Source: Acidobacteriaceae bacterium (GTDB lineage: Bacteria; Acidobacteriota; Terriglobia; Terriglobales; Acidobacteriaceae). Taken from it: a stretch of DNA of 64,000 bases. Positions 18,716 through 28,265 of the stretch are shown in pieces. Numbering within the stretch: position 1 is the first letter of the stretch; every line of letters begins with the position of its first letter. The stretch is from positions 34,244 through 98,243 of the forward strand of contig PLBE01000136.1 in the NCBI GenBank assembly GCA_003134435.1, in the 5' to 3' direction. Below the pieces are notes generated by a model that did no database searches, was not told the origin of the DNA, and saw only the letters and a list, made by a program, of their open reading frames with translations. The translations under genes were made by a program, and so were the position numbers.

Positions 18716-19420
18716 TCATTTGGCTGCAGGAGTCGCCTTCGCGGGCGCCTTCTTAGGGTGCTCTGGCAGGGCTTCGCAGGACTTCGGATGGATAAAAAGG
18801 GTCGGATCCTGGGGACCCAAGACCACATTCTTATATCGAATCGTCGCGCCGTGCCCGTCGGGCCGCAAAAATTCGACCTTGATCGGAAATCCCTGCAGAT
18901 CCTCCGCCTCCCAAAGTCGCATTTTTACTGTGGAGGGCACCGGCTTCGCGGAAGATATCGTAACCTCCTCAATCTGGCAGGAATGCCCGTTCAGCGTCTC
19001 CTTTCCGGTGGCGGTACGCTCCACCGTGGAGCCGGGCTTGAGCGCGGAAAAGGGAGACGCGCGAATGAACGGGTGGGAGTCGTGCACGCAGGGCGCAGTC
19101 GAGAGGCCGAACGTCTCGCGCGTGCTCAAGTCGGTGATGAAGTAGCCGTGTCCCTCCGGGCCTTCCATCCTCATCAGCTTACCGGAACGGTAAATGTGCC
19201 CTTCTGCAGTGCCTTCGCCCGGCTCCATGATGCTTCCCACCATCACGGCGGAAAATTCCGTGAACGCATCCAGCGGGAACTGGGGTTTAGCGGCCGATGC
19301 CGCGGCCTGTCCGGTCGCGTCCCTTTCCTTTTCTTTCTGTGCAACTTCGGGCGGTGCCTGAGCCTGCAACGACGCTACGACACAAACCGCCAATAGGATC
19401 GCGCTGATCAACCGAAGCAT
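18716..19420 (-). CDS. secreted protein, LolA/DUF4412-like
   Basis: About 234 aa from the second Met (MLRLISAILLAVCVVASLQA), which gives a clean signal peptide; the frame extends to 19453. The mature part has strand patterns HIYRSGKLMRMEG, YFITDLSTRETFGL and GHSCQIEEVTI, ending in a Lys/Ala/Pro-rich tail. The half-barrel-like pattern recalls LolA or DUF4412 periplasmic proteins, but no firm match is claimed. It is monocistronic, downstream of a terminator for the next upstream gene. Confidence 0.55.
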   Translation of the reverse strand: MLRLISAILLAVCVVASLQAQAPPEVAQKEKERDATGQAAASAAKPQFPLDAFTEFSAVMVGSIMEPGEGTAEGHIYRSGKLMRMEGPEGHGYFITDLSTRETFGLSTAPCVHDSHPFIRASPFSALKPGSTVERTATGKETLNGHSCQIEEVTISSAKPVPSTVKMRLWEAEDLQGFPIKVEFLRPDGHGATIRYKNVVLGPQDPTLFIHPKSCEALPEHPKKAPAKATPAAK

Positions 19421-19469
19421 CCTTAATCCCTCCGAGGCAAATAAAGTCGACATGCCTTCAACACTACAG

Positions 19470-19502
19470 AAAAAAAGCCACGCCGTAAATCGACGTGGCT
19501 TT
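19470..19502 (-). terminator. intrinsic terminator of the 19522-20037 gene
   Basis: On the minus strand, AAAGCCACG pairs with CGTGGCTTT around an 11-nt loop and continues into a T run. It lies 20 bp after the stop codon. Confidence 0.85.
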
Positions 19503-19521
19503 CACGAAACGAGAGCCGAAC

Positions 19522-20037
19522 CTACTTCTTGTTGATGACTGCCTGATTATGCGCAGCGCCGAACGAGGTCGTCGTCCCGCCATGGACCTTGTCGCCCAGG
19601 GTGGTGGTGAGGTACCCGTAGTTGCCGAGGTAGTCGCTGCCGCCGCCGAAGGTGAAGTAGAAGGACCATCCCCACTTCGGGTGATTGCCCGACGCGGCCT
19701 TCAACTTAGTCACCCAATCAATTTGCTCGCCGCTGACGCCGATGTATTGCGCGTCGAACGTGCTGTCGGCGAGGGCATACACCGTGCCTACTACCGGTTG
19801 CTGGGTGCTATAGGGAATCGAGGTCTTGAGTCCGACCATTACTGCGTCGAGCGGAAGACCGCAGCTCTTGAGAACGTGAGCCCCCGCAGCATATGGCGCA
19901 CTTACGAGAAGGGATTCGTAATCGCAATATTGCGTGGATCCGTCATAACTCAGAAATCCGAAGCTATAGCTCTGCCCGAAAGCAGCGCTGCAGCCGAGCA
20001 CGAGAAGCGTGATTACCGCCAAGCTTTTCAGTTTCAA
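19522..20037 (-). CDS. small secreted protein of unknown function
   Basis: About 171 aa using a TTG start at 20037, which is preceded by AGGAGG with 7 nt spacing; the longer ATG frame (20073) would place that ribosome site inside the gene. N-terminal signal peptide (LAVITLLVLGCSAAFGQ). The mature part is Gly/Tyr/Ser-rich (YSFGFLSYDGSTQY, WGWSFYFTFGGGSDYLG), with two Cys that might form a disulfide. No family recognised. It has its own terminator and so is probably a single-gene unit. Confidence 0.6.
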   Translation of the reverse strand: MKLKSLAVITLLVLGCSAAFGQSYSFGFLSYDGSTQYCDYESLLVSAPYAAGAHVLKSCGLPLDAVMVGLKTSIPYSTQQPVVGTVYALADSTFDAQYIGVSGEQIDWVTKLKAASGNHPKWGWSFYFTFGGGSDYLGNYGYLTTTLGDKVHGGTTTSFGAAHNQAVINKK

Positions 20038-20312
20038 GGTGTTTCCTCCTGGAAGTTTTGTTCGCGAACCCAAAAGTTAAGCAACCCAGCTAAGTGACGC
20101 TTGGCTGAGCGAGCGTAACAACATGTACTGCCGGAGAAGCTTAGCGCATTTTCAACCTAAGTCAAGCCAATTAAACCGATCCTGCCAAAAAAGTAAACCG
20201 ATGCGGCGGAGGCAACCAGGAAAGCAATAGACGAGATAAAAACTTTGCGCACTTGCCGCAAAATATAGCGCTGACCAGGCAGCCCGACTCCGCCCGCAAG
20301 CGGTTCAGCGGG

Positions 20313-23300
20313 CTAGAAAGTAATTCGCACTCCAAATTCCATCTGCCGCGGAGCGCCATTCTCATACGTGCCTGAACCGGGGAGGACCCGGTCCAGCCGC
20401 GAGGTGCAGTAAGCCGTCGCACTGCCGCAGTATCCCGCCGAACTTGCGTTGTTCAGCGCCGTGCCCGGCGCTGCGTTCAACACGCCGCTCAACTGGTTGC
20501 CCGCGCTGCCGAAGTTGGCCCAGTTGAATACGTTAAATACCGCCAGGCTGGGCTCGATCCTTACCCGCTCCCCCACCTGGAATGGCCGGCTCAAGCGCAG
20601 ATCCATGGTCTTCAGCCAGGTCGCCTGCGCAAAATGGTTTGGCAGCCCCTGCCCGCCTTGAATCGTAGGCGCGTAGGCCCCTAGCGAACTCAATTGATCC
20701 TGGCGGAACAACCCGCTCGCCAGCAGCGAACTACCCGCCGGCGTCACCTGCCCGGCATACGTGCTGTCGTAATGCTGAATGACCTGGGTCAACTTGCCGG
20801 TGGAATACTTTCCCGTGCTCCCGATAAAAGTCTGCGGCAGAAGATCGCCCACCGTGCCATCGCCAGTGAGATCGCTGCGGAAGATTTCCCCTGCGACTCC
20901 GCCGCCATCCTGCTCCGGAACGCGAACACTCAGCGGCAGCGGCGAAGCCAGATGCGCGATCAGCGCCAGTCTCAACCCCTGCGGCAAGTCCGCCGTCGGC
21001 GTGAAGGTGAGCTGGTGCGTCCGGTCCAGCCCCGATGCGCCGAAATGCTTCAGGTGGGGCCTAATGTAGTCTTCCGCCACACTCATCACTGAATAGTCTC
21101 CGCCGCGGCCCTCGGGCGCGGCGATGTTGCTGCGATACCGCGAGAACGAATACGCGAGCGACACCTCCAGCCGACGCAGGTTTCGCAGTGGATTCTCCGC
21201 CGTCATTCCGTGGTACGCCAGGTGCACGCCTTCATACCTCGATCGGCCGCTCGGAAAATACATGATGTTCGGTCCCACCGCCGGATTGACGCCGCCGAAC
21301 GCCGCCGGTTGTTTATTCAACACGGAGCACGGAAACGGGCCGCAGAAGGCGCTCCCCGAATCCAGCCCCTGCCGCGCAAAGTCGGTGATGCTCGCTCCCG
21401 GCACTCTGGTCAAATAGCAATCCACCGCTGCCTGCGAACTGGCGCCGGCGTAGAGTGCCGGACCGCATCCCACCGCTCCCACCGTCGTCGTGATCGCCGA
21501 TAAACCCGCATCGATGTTGAGGAATGGATTGTTGTTCGTACCCACCAGCGGCGTTCCCGCATCACCCACCAGATTGGTGTCAATCCCCAGCGGAAACTGC
21601 GTCCCAATCTCGCGCACATAATCGAAAGAGAATGTCCCGCGCTCCCCGATCTGATGCTGAATGCCCCCGCTCATGTGAACCACGCGCGGCGTCCTGAAGC
21701 CGGGCGCGAGCAGGCCGCCAAAATCCGCCAAGCTGTTGGCCAGCGAATACACGTTCTTGCCGCCCGTCATCAGCGCCTGCGTCGATTGAAACTGTGACTG
21801 CAAGTCCTGAATCAACGACGAAACCGCATTGATCGGCTGCCCGCAAATCCCGGTCCCGATGTCCACGCCGTCCACCGAATTCACCACCGATCCGTCTGGA
21901 AACAACACCGCCCCCGTCGGACACAACGTCAGGCTGCGATTGTATTGGCCATTCGACAAGCGGTTGACCCGATCCTGATAAATGTTCTGCAGCAGGAAAT
22001 TGTCATAGAACATTCCCCCGCCTATCCGTACGACCGTCCGGCCATTGTGTCCCGGATCCCACGCCAAGCCCGCTTGTGGAGCAAAATCGAAGTTCGGCTG
22101 GTTGACACTCTCGCCCAGACTCTGGTGCGCGCTCAAGTCGTTGGGCAGAATCCCGAATTGATCCAGAATCAACCCCGTCGTGCACGGCGGACTCTTCACG
22201 ATGGTGGTATTGATCGCCGAACAGGGCAGAGCCCCCAGGTCGCTGTCGGTGCGCCCGCTGTCGCGCACATAATTCAGGCCAATACTAATGTTGAGGTTCG
22301 GAAGCGCCTTGAACGTATCCCCTACATAACCTTCGAGACGGGTGTCGAAGTGTCCTCCGTTGGGCCGGTTGAAGGCCGAATTCTCGCTGAAACTCCCCAG
22401 GCCGTTGAAAATCGTGACCGTGCCCACCGGATAGTTCAGCGGATTGCCGGCCGCTCCCCGAGGATCGCCCGGGTAAAGCGGCAACAGGTTGGGATCGCTG
22501 TTGATCGCATTGATCACATCCAGCCCGTCGGAACTGGTCACCGACGGCCCGTAGTTTCCCGGGGCAAAGAAATCTCCCTGCGCGATGCGATGAATCACTC
22601 CCCCAAAACGTACAGTGTGATACACGTTGTGAATCGTGCTGCTGTCGTAGCGCCCGAAAAGGTCGCGCTGAATGGTCTGCCGCGGGCCCGCCACGCTCGG
22701 CCCCAGCGCATACGATCCAAGCTGCATGTGGAAAGGCGCCGCAGCGAAGATCGCCGAATCCTGCAGATCCGGAGTAATCGCGTTCACCATCTTCTGATAG
22801 CCGAAGCGCGCGCTGCTCTGGAATCGTCCATGATTCCAATCCAGCCCCAGCACCGCCCCCGGAACATTGAGCTGGTTGCGGAAAGTCGACTGGCTGTCCG
22901 GCGGCCCGATCTGGTTGGCGTTGTCATACGTAAGCCGCGCAAATCCCTTCATGTTTTCGTTGAAGTTGTAATCCAGCCGCGCCGACACCATGTTCTCGCG
23001 AAAATATGCGCTCCGGAGACCTGTCCCATTGAACGCCGGGAACCCAAGTTCAATCGGCAGAACTCCATCCTGCTTGCTGCGTTCCCCGCCAATGAACAAA
23101 AACGCCTTGTCCGCGATCACTGCGCCGCCCACGCCAAATCCATACTGCTGACGGCTGTACTTTGGACTGCCCGACGGAAAGCCCGCCATGCCGGCATCCC
23201 GGTCCTGCAGGTTGCCAAAAATATTGCCGTGCCATTCATCTCCGCCGGAACGTGTCGTCACCCGCACCGCGCCCGCCGCATTCAATGACTGAAACACTTC

Positions 23301-24002
23301 CGGAGTCACCCGCGATACAATCACCTCGCGCACGGCCTCGGCGGGCAGGGTCAGCGTGGCCCCGCCCTTCGTCTCATCCATCGCCTCGACTTCGTCGAAA
23401 TCGTAGTGCGTCGTGCGTCCCAGTTGGCTCTCGATCGAGAGCGATTGCGTTCCGCCCTTTCCCGGATCGTAAACCCTGCCATCTACCACCTCGACCCCCG
23501 GCTCCAGGCCTCCTGCACTCAGAAGGTTCCGCCCGTCGATCGGCTGCACGTCGGGAACGTCACCGCTGAACCTGCTCTCCAGCCGCGCCGGCCCCGGATT
23601 GATCCGTTCCAGCCTGAAATCCGCCGTGACCGCTGTACCCACCACCACCGTCACGCCGCGCTCGACCGGGAGCTTGTCCTTGCCTTCGATCCGCACCACG
23701 TAGGCGCCCGGCGGCAGCGGTTCGCTGACATACGTCCCGTCCTTGCCCGAGCGCGTCACTCCTCGCGTGTCGGTGGCCGTGGAACTGTAGAAGACCCGCG
23801 CCCCTTCCACCGGGTTGCCCACGTCATCCAGCAGTTTGCCTTGAACCGTGCCGGTGGTCGGATTCTCCGAGGTCATTTCCTGCGCGCCCAGAGACGGCGT
23901 GAGCGCAAGGAACGCGATGACAACCAGCACCGCCAGAGTCAGCGACAGCGTCAGAACTGGGGGCAGAGAACGACGAATATGCAAGCCTGAGCATTCCAAC
24001 AA
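20313..24002 (-). CDS. Oar-like TonB-dependent receptor A
   Basis: About 1,229 aa from TTG 24002 (AGGAG 9 nt upstream); an ATG at 24110 gives 1,265 aa but hides the signal sequence. After a hydrophobic leader ending LGAQ there is a carboxypeptidase-regulatory-like Ig fold (GTVQGKLLDDVGNPVEGARV through DFRLERI), a plug-like region (VREVIVSRVTPEVFQSLNAAG) and a long outer-membrane barrel ending in an aromatic residue (MEFGVRITF). This is the Oar/OmpA-related receptor type abundant in acidobacteria, thought to import large oligomers such as glycans or peptides with TonB energy. Substrate unknown. Confidence 0.85.
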   Translation of the reverse strand: MLECSGLHIRRSLPPVLTLSLTLAVLVVIAFLALTPSLGAQEMTSENPTTGTVQGKLLDDVGNPVEGARVFYSSTATDTRGVTRSGKDGTYVSEPLPPGAYVVRIEGKDKLPVERGVTVVVGTAVTADFRLERINPGPARLESRFSGDVPDVQPIDGRNLLSAGGLEPGVEVVDGRVYDPGKGGTQSLSIESQLGRTTHYDFDEVEAMDETKGGATLTLPAEAVREVIVSRVTPEVFQSLNAAGAVRVTTRSGGDEWHGNIFGNLQDRDAGMAGFPSGSPKYSRQQYGFGVGGAVIADKAFLFIGGERSKQDGVLPIELGFPAFNGTGLRSAYFRENMVSARLDYNFNENMKGFARLTYDNANQIGPPDSQSTFRNQLNVPGAVLGLDWNHGRFQSSARFGYQKMVNAITPDLQDSAIFAAAPFHMQLGSYALGPSVAGPRQTIQRDLFGRYDSSTIHNVYHTVRFGGVIHRIAQGDFFAPGNYGPSVTSSDGLDVINAINSDPNLLPLYPGDPRGAAGNPLNYPVGTVTIFNGLGSFSENSAFNRPNGGHFDTRLEGYVGDTFKALPNLNISIGLNYVRDSGRTDSDLGALPCSAINTTIVKSPPCTTGLILDQFGILPNDLSAHQSLGESVNQPNFDFAPQAGLAWDPGHNGRTVVRIGGGMFYDNFLLQNIYQDRVNRLSNGQYNRSLTLCPTGAVLFPDGSVVNSVDGVDIGTGICGQPINAVSSLIQDLQSQFQSTQALMTGGKNVYSLANSLADFGGLLAPGFRTPRVVHMSGGIQHQIGERGTFSFDYVREIGTQFPLGIDTNLVGDAGTPLVGTNNNPFLNIDAGLSAITTTVGAVGCGPALYAGASSQAAVDCYLTRVPGASITDFARQGLDSGSAFCGPFPCSVLNKQPAAFGGVNPAVGPNIMYFPSGRSRYEGVHLAYHGMTAENPLRNLRRLEVSLAYSFSRYRSNIAAPEGRGGDYSVMSVAEDYIRPHLKHFGASGLDRTHQLTFTPTADLPQGLRLALIAHLASPLPLSVRVPEQDGGGVAGEIFRSDLTGDGTVGDLLPQTFIGSTGKYSTGKLTQVIQHYDSTYAGQVTPAGSSLLASGLFRQDQLSSLGAYAPTIQGGQGLPNHFAQATWLKTMDLRLSRPFQVGERVRIEPSLAVFNVFNWANFGSAGNQLSGVLNAAPGTALNNASSAGYCGSATAYCTSRLDRVLPGSGTYENGAPRQMEFGVRITF

Positions 24003-24281
24003 AGTGCCACTCTCCTGGGAGCGGAACCTCAAGTAGAACCGGGACGCGATTCCGCGTTTAAGGATCCTAGTTTGCTTCTGCAACAATCGCATGCAACTGT
24101 TTCGCTGCATTGCTTACCGCTGCATTGCTTTCCACTGCGACGACCTTCGACTGAAATGGAATAGAACAGTTTACTAGATGCGCCCACTTCACCGGGGCGA
24201 TGTACGCGTTTTTCTGGCGGGGACAAACCCAAACCACGGTCCAAGCGATTCCCGTGGGCTGGTAAGGGGAAAAATGGGGGC

Positions 24282-24312
24282 AAAAAAAAAGGGGCCGGAA
24301 ATTTCCGGCCCC
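24282..24312 (-). terminator. intrinsic terminator of TonB-dependent receptor B
   Basis: A 22-nt perfect palindrome (24291-24312, arm ggggccggaaa) is followed on the minus strand by nine T residues, 24 bp after the stop of the receptor gene. Confidence 0.9.
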
Positions 24313-24335
24313 TTCAGGTCTTGCGTGCAGCGCGT

Positions 24336-27300
24336 CTAGAAGGTGAACTTAACCCCCAGACGGATGTTGCGCGATGCCTGGAACAGATAAGGCTTTCCGT
24401 ATTGGCTGTTGATCGTGTTGCCTTCGCCAAACAGATTTTGCTGGTTCAGCAGGCTCTGAACATTATAGGGGCGCTCGGAGTTTGCATAATATCCTTGGCT
24501 GGCAACGAACGAGCCATTCGGGGACATGAAGCTCTGCACGATGTTCGAGTCGATCTGCTGACCATATGCGGTTACCGAATGTTGGTTCAGCAGGTTGGTG
24601 AAGGTTACGGAGAAGCTTAAATCATTGCGCTCCGTGACTTTGTAGTTTTGCTGAATGTTGAAGTCGCTCTGAATATACCAGGGCGTGCGGAAGGTGCGCG
24701 GCGAACCCACAGTGACCGCGCCGCTGGTTGGATCCTCGGTAACGTCAACCCATTTCCCGCGGTTGACGATATCGACCGGCCACGCGCCCGGAGAGCTGTA
24801 GCCCACATCGGCGTAGCTGGTCTCCGGCGTGCCGCTGTAAAGCACCTGGAACAGCCCGAAGTCCGTATTCAGCTTGTTGTGGAATTTTCCCCACGGCAGC
24901 TCATAGTAGGCATAGCCCTTGAATGCGTTTGGACGATCCGTCGGCAACAACCCGCTTGAAGAACCACCGTTCGCATTGAACTGGAAGTAGGGCTCGTCAA
25001 ACGAACGGCTGTTGTTCGGGGCGTTACGCCCGCCGCCGCCGTCCGCGATGTCGGTCGAGGTCAAGCCCGTGTAGTTTCCACGCAGCCTGCTATAGGTGTA
25101 GGATGCCATCGCGTACCAGTGATTGCTGGTCGTCTTGGTCAACCTCAGTTCCAGGCCGTCGTAGCTGCGGGCGCCCGGTATCAGGCCAGCCGGGGGGCAC
25201 AGTCCCGAATTCGGATCGCAAATCTGGGGCACTCCGTTCTGCTGGTACGAAGCGCAGGCCGTCGGATTCGACGGAGAGCATCCATAGAGGAAGTTCCAGA
25301 ATCCCGCGAACGTGCTGCCTACTCCCTGACCGGGGTTGTTGATAACAAAAGTTTCTCCGATGTTGGGATTGTAAAGGGCTGAGTCTTCGATCACGTGATC
25401 CAGCCGGCGGCGATCCCAGCGGGCTTCGAATGCCAGGTTCTTCTTGATCTGATAGTCGACGCCGAACACGGACTCATGCTGCTCGTACGGCTTCAGTCCG
25501 GGTGCGACACCTTCCTGGGTGGCGCTGCAAGTGGAACAGGTGGTTGGGAAAGCGCGGAAGTTCGTGTTCTCGATAAAGGTCAATCCAGCCGGCGTGGTCC
25601 CGCCCGCGAAATTGGCCTCGGTTGTGGAATCCGTCCCTGGGCCGCCGCAGAAACGCCCGGAGCTATTGAAGACGGGGTTGATCGTGCTTAGGTCCGACGT
25701 GTTCAAGGCGTATACGCAATTCTGCCAGTACTGGCCGCCGAACGAACTGATCGCCAGGTTCAGCTTCATGATGTCGTAGAACCGGCCGTAGCTGCCGAAG
25801 ACCTTCATCCGGCCATCCTTAAAGACATCCCAAGCCGCGCCGATACGAGGAGCAATCTTGTCGCCCCAACCGAAGTTGATGGGACGGTTTTGCGCCCCGG
25901 GGGCTCCGCCTTCACCCGGCAGATACTCCTTATCGAACCGCACTCCGGCGTTGATGGTAACCCCATGACCGATCGTCCACGCATCCTGGGCAAAAATACC
26001 GTGATTGAAGCTGGTCGCCTTGCCGAGAGAACCGAAGTCCTCAATGGTGATATATCCATACTGGCCGGTGCAGGAACCATAAATTTCGGCCAGGGCCGCG
26101 CAGGCAGCACCACCGTTAGGACTCGACGAAGAGTAAGTTGCCGAGGGGTTATAGTCGGCGTTCTCGGGATTCCCGTCGCCCACGTTGAAGAGGGTAGCCG
26201 GCTCATTCCAGTGTTGGGAAATATCGTTCGACAACCGGTTCAACTGGTAGCCGAACTTGAAGTTGTGCGTACCCCACCATCCGCTCTTAAACCAAGCGAT
26301 ATCCTGGTCAAACTGGATCGCTTTATCCGCATTGCGCTGCGTGTCGTTCTGGTTCTGGGCCGCGTTGAAATAACCGGTTGATTGCTGCAGGGAAGATGGT
26401 AGCGGGTTATCGAAGGCATCATTAGCCCCCTGGCCGCTGTCCTGCCACAAAGTCAGTTCGCCCGTCGTGGGGAAGCCGAAGTCGTGGTAGTTCTGGAAAT
26501 AGTAACCAAAGCGGGTGGTGGCGACCAGACGCGGCGTAATCGTAATGTCCGCGCCGAAATTGGTGGTGATATTGGGCGCCGAATACCCCAGATTGTGGGC
26601 ATAGGCGAACTGCGGCACTCCAGTGTTGAGACACGGCGTGCTCGAGTTCGCGAAGCACCCGGTGGAGAAGTTGTACAAGCCGGTCGTCGAATCGGAAGCC
26701 GGAAGGTTTTCTCCGTTCTGGCGCTGATATTGATACAGCCACGAGCCAAACACACGAATCTTCTGGGAGACGCTGGCGTCAATGCGGGCCGTGGAGAAGT
26801 AGGTTTGGGTGTTGCGGCCGAACTTCGTTTCCCCACCGTTGCTGGGACCGTAGTTTACGGTCCTTTCCAGATCGTTCCACTCCGGATTGAAGCCGAGGAA
26901 GAAGAAGACGCGATCCTTCAGAATCGGACCGCCCAGGTTGAACCCCGGATAAACGTCGCTGGTCTTCGGTCGAATCGGCTGCAGCAACTGGTAGGGTACG
27001 TCGATGTTGTTAACGCCAGTCGTGGACGAAGCCGTTCCGTTTGGATCGTAACGTTGAAAAGCCACCGGTGAACCGTCCAGTGCCTGGTTCTCGAACTGGC
27101 CAAATACCGATCCGTGGATGTTGTTGCTGCCCTTCTTCATGATGACGTTGACCACGCCACCGAGCGAACCGCCATGCTCCGCTTCAACGCCGGAGGTCTT
27201 GACCTGCACTTCTTCAATGAAATCAAAAGGCACGTTGCTGTGCGAAAAACCACCCGCGAGGTCCGCCGTTTCCTGACCTTCAACCAAATAGGAGTTCTCC

Positions 27301-27917
27301 GAGTCGGAACCGCCGGCAACCATGAAGCCGACGTTATTTCCGTTGCTGCCGTTGCCCGGCGAGGTGCCGCCGTTGCCCGTGCCGCCGTTATAAGGGTTGC
27401 TGCCTGCCAATGGTTCATTGCGAGCCGACGGTGCGAACTGAATTACAGACTGAAACGACCGTCCGTGGGGAACATCCTGCACCACGTCCTGGGTAATGTT
27501 GGTCTGCGTGGTCTCGGTGGTCACGTCGATAGTCGACGCCGCTGCGTTCACTTCCACCACCGTCGAACCCGCGCCCACTTCGAGCTTGATATCGACCGAA
27601 GGAAGGTGGCCGACTTCGATAATCAGGCCATCGCGCTTCACCGTCGAGAAACCTTGCGCGGAGACAGTCAGCGTATAGTTGCCCGGCGGCAGGTTGGCAA
27701 AACGGTAGTATCCGGCGCTGTCGGTCTCCGATTCCTTCTTGCCGACCAGCGACACACCCGTCAACTCGACCTTCGCGTGCGAGACGACCGCGCCTGTCGG
27801 ATCCTTTACATTGCCCTGCAAGCCGCCCGTGGTTTCCTGGGCGAACGCGCCCGTCACCACCAGCGCGAGAACAAACACAAAGGTCAAAATCCGGGGAAAC
27901 ATGCGAACCTTAGTCAT
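24336..27917 (-). CDS. Oar-like TonB-dependent receptor B
   Basis: 1,193 aa with signal peptide (FVFVLALVVTGAFAQ), N-terminal carboxypeptidase-regulatory domain (GLQGNVKDPTGAVVSHAKVE, PPGNYTLTVSAQGFS), plug segment with VVNVIMKKGSNNIHGS, and a large barrel ending IRLGVKFTF. A GGAGG ribosome site precedes the ATG. It is about 3.6 kb, similar to receptor A in layout but only distantly related. It has its own terminator and a ~350-bp upstream region, so is separately regulated. Probable role: TonB-driven uptake of a large organic substrate. Confidence 0.9.
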   Translation of the reverse strand: MTKVRMFPRILTFVFVLALVVTGAFAQETTGGLQGNVKDPTGAVVSHAKVELTGVSLVGKKESETDSAGYYRFANLPPGNYTLTVSAQGFSTVKRDGLIIEVGHLPSVDIKLEVGAGSTVVEVNAAASTIDVTTETTQTNITQDVVQDVPHGRSFQSVIQFAPSARNEPLAGSNPYNGGTGNGGTSPGNGSNGNNVGFMVAGGSDSENSYLVEGQETADLAGGFSHSNVPFDFIEEVQVKTSGVEAEHGGSLGGVVNVIMKKGSNNIHGSVFGQFENQALDGSPVAFQRYDPNGTASSTTGVNNIDVPYQLLQPIRPKTSDVYPGFNLGGPILKDRVFFFLGFNPEWNDLERTVNYGPSNGGETKFGRNTQTYFSTARIDASVSQKIRVFGSWLYQYQRQNGENLPASDSTTGLYNFSTGCFANSSTPCLNTGVPQFAYAHNLGYSAPNITTNFGADITITPRLVATTRFGYYFQNYHDFGFPTTGELTLWQDSGQGANDAFDNPLPSSLQQSTGYFNAAQNQNDTQRNADKAIQFDQDIAWFKSGWWGTHNFKFGYQLNRLSNDISQHWNEPATLFNVGDGNPENADYNPSATYSSSSPNGGAACAALAEIYGSCTGQYGYITIEDFGSLGKATSFNHGIFAQDAWTIGHGVTINAGVRFDKEYLPGEGGAPGAQNRPINFGWGDKIAPRIGAAWDVFKDGRMKVFGSYGRFYDIMKLNLAISSFGGQYWQNCVYALNTSDLSTINPVFNSSGRFCGGPGTDSTTEANFAGGTTPAGLTFIENTNFRAFPTTCSTCSATQEGVAPGLKPYEQHESVFGVDYQIKKNLAFEARWDRRRLDHVIEDSALYNPNIGETFVINNPGQGVGSTFAGFWNFLYGCSPSNPTACASYQQNGVPQICDPNSGLCPPAGLIPGARSYDGLELRLTKTTSNHWYAMASYTYSRLRGNYTGLTSTDIADGGGGRNAPNNSRSFDEPYFQFNANGGSSSGLLPTDRPNAFKGYAYYELPWGKFHNKLNTDFGLFQVLYSGTPETSYADVGYSSPGAWPVDIVNRGKWVDVTEDPTSGAVTVGSPRTFRTPWYIQSDFNIQQNYKVTERNDLSFSVTFTNLLNQHSVTAYGQQIDSNIVQSFMSPNGSFVASQGYYANSERPYNVQSLLNQQNLFGEGNTINSQYGKPYLFQASRNIRLGVKFTF

Positions 27918-28265
27918 TGAATCTTCCCTCCTTCAGGGAACGGAACTCTCAACTTGTCAACCTGATCTTTTCAAATAGCGGCACGAACAACATTTCGAAC
28001 TAACGCTACGAGGACTGCACCTTCAATTTCTTCCTCAGCCGCAACAAGTACTGGGCAGAGGCTTCCAAGCAACTAAACCCGTGGTTGGGATTGTCATAGC
28101 AATTGACAATCCAAGACGGGTCTTATCGCAAGTATGCCGCGTATCCATTGCAAACATTGTATTTACGAGAAATACCGAACCTCGACTTGGGTTCGACGAC
28201 CGGGCGCATGTATGGTTTTTGGTATGGAACAAATCCCAAATTCCATATTCGGTAGGCGCCGCGCT
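27918..28265. other. intergenic region upstream of receptor B with inverted repeat
   Basis: 348 bp. Apart from the receptor B ribosome site (ctcc on the plus strand near 27932), it contains an 8-bp inverted repeat gattgtca/tgacaatc (28089-28111, 7-nt loop) that could be an operator or hairpin for the receptor. No convincing promoter hexamer pair was identified, and no gene. Confidence 0.45.

Noticed and set aside
21945..23288. 447-codon plus-strand frame in TonB-dependent receptor A
   Set aside because: Antisense shadow of the receptor gene with no independent evidence.
28103..28130. TTGACA at 28103 as a -35 box on the plus strand
   Set aside because: No -10-like hexamer at the right distance and no downstream plus-strand gene.
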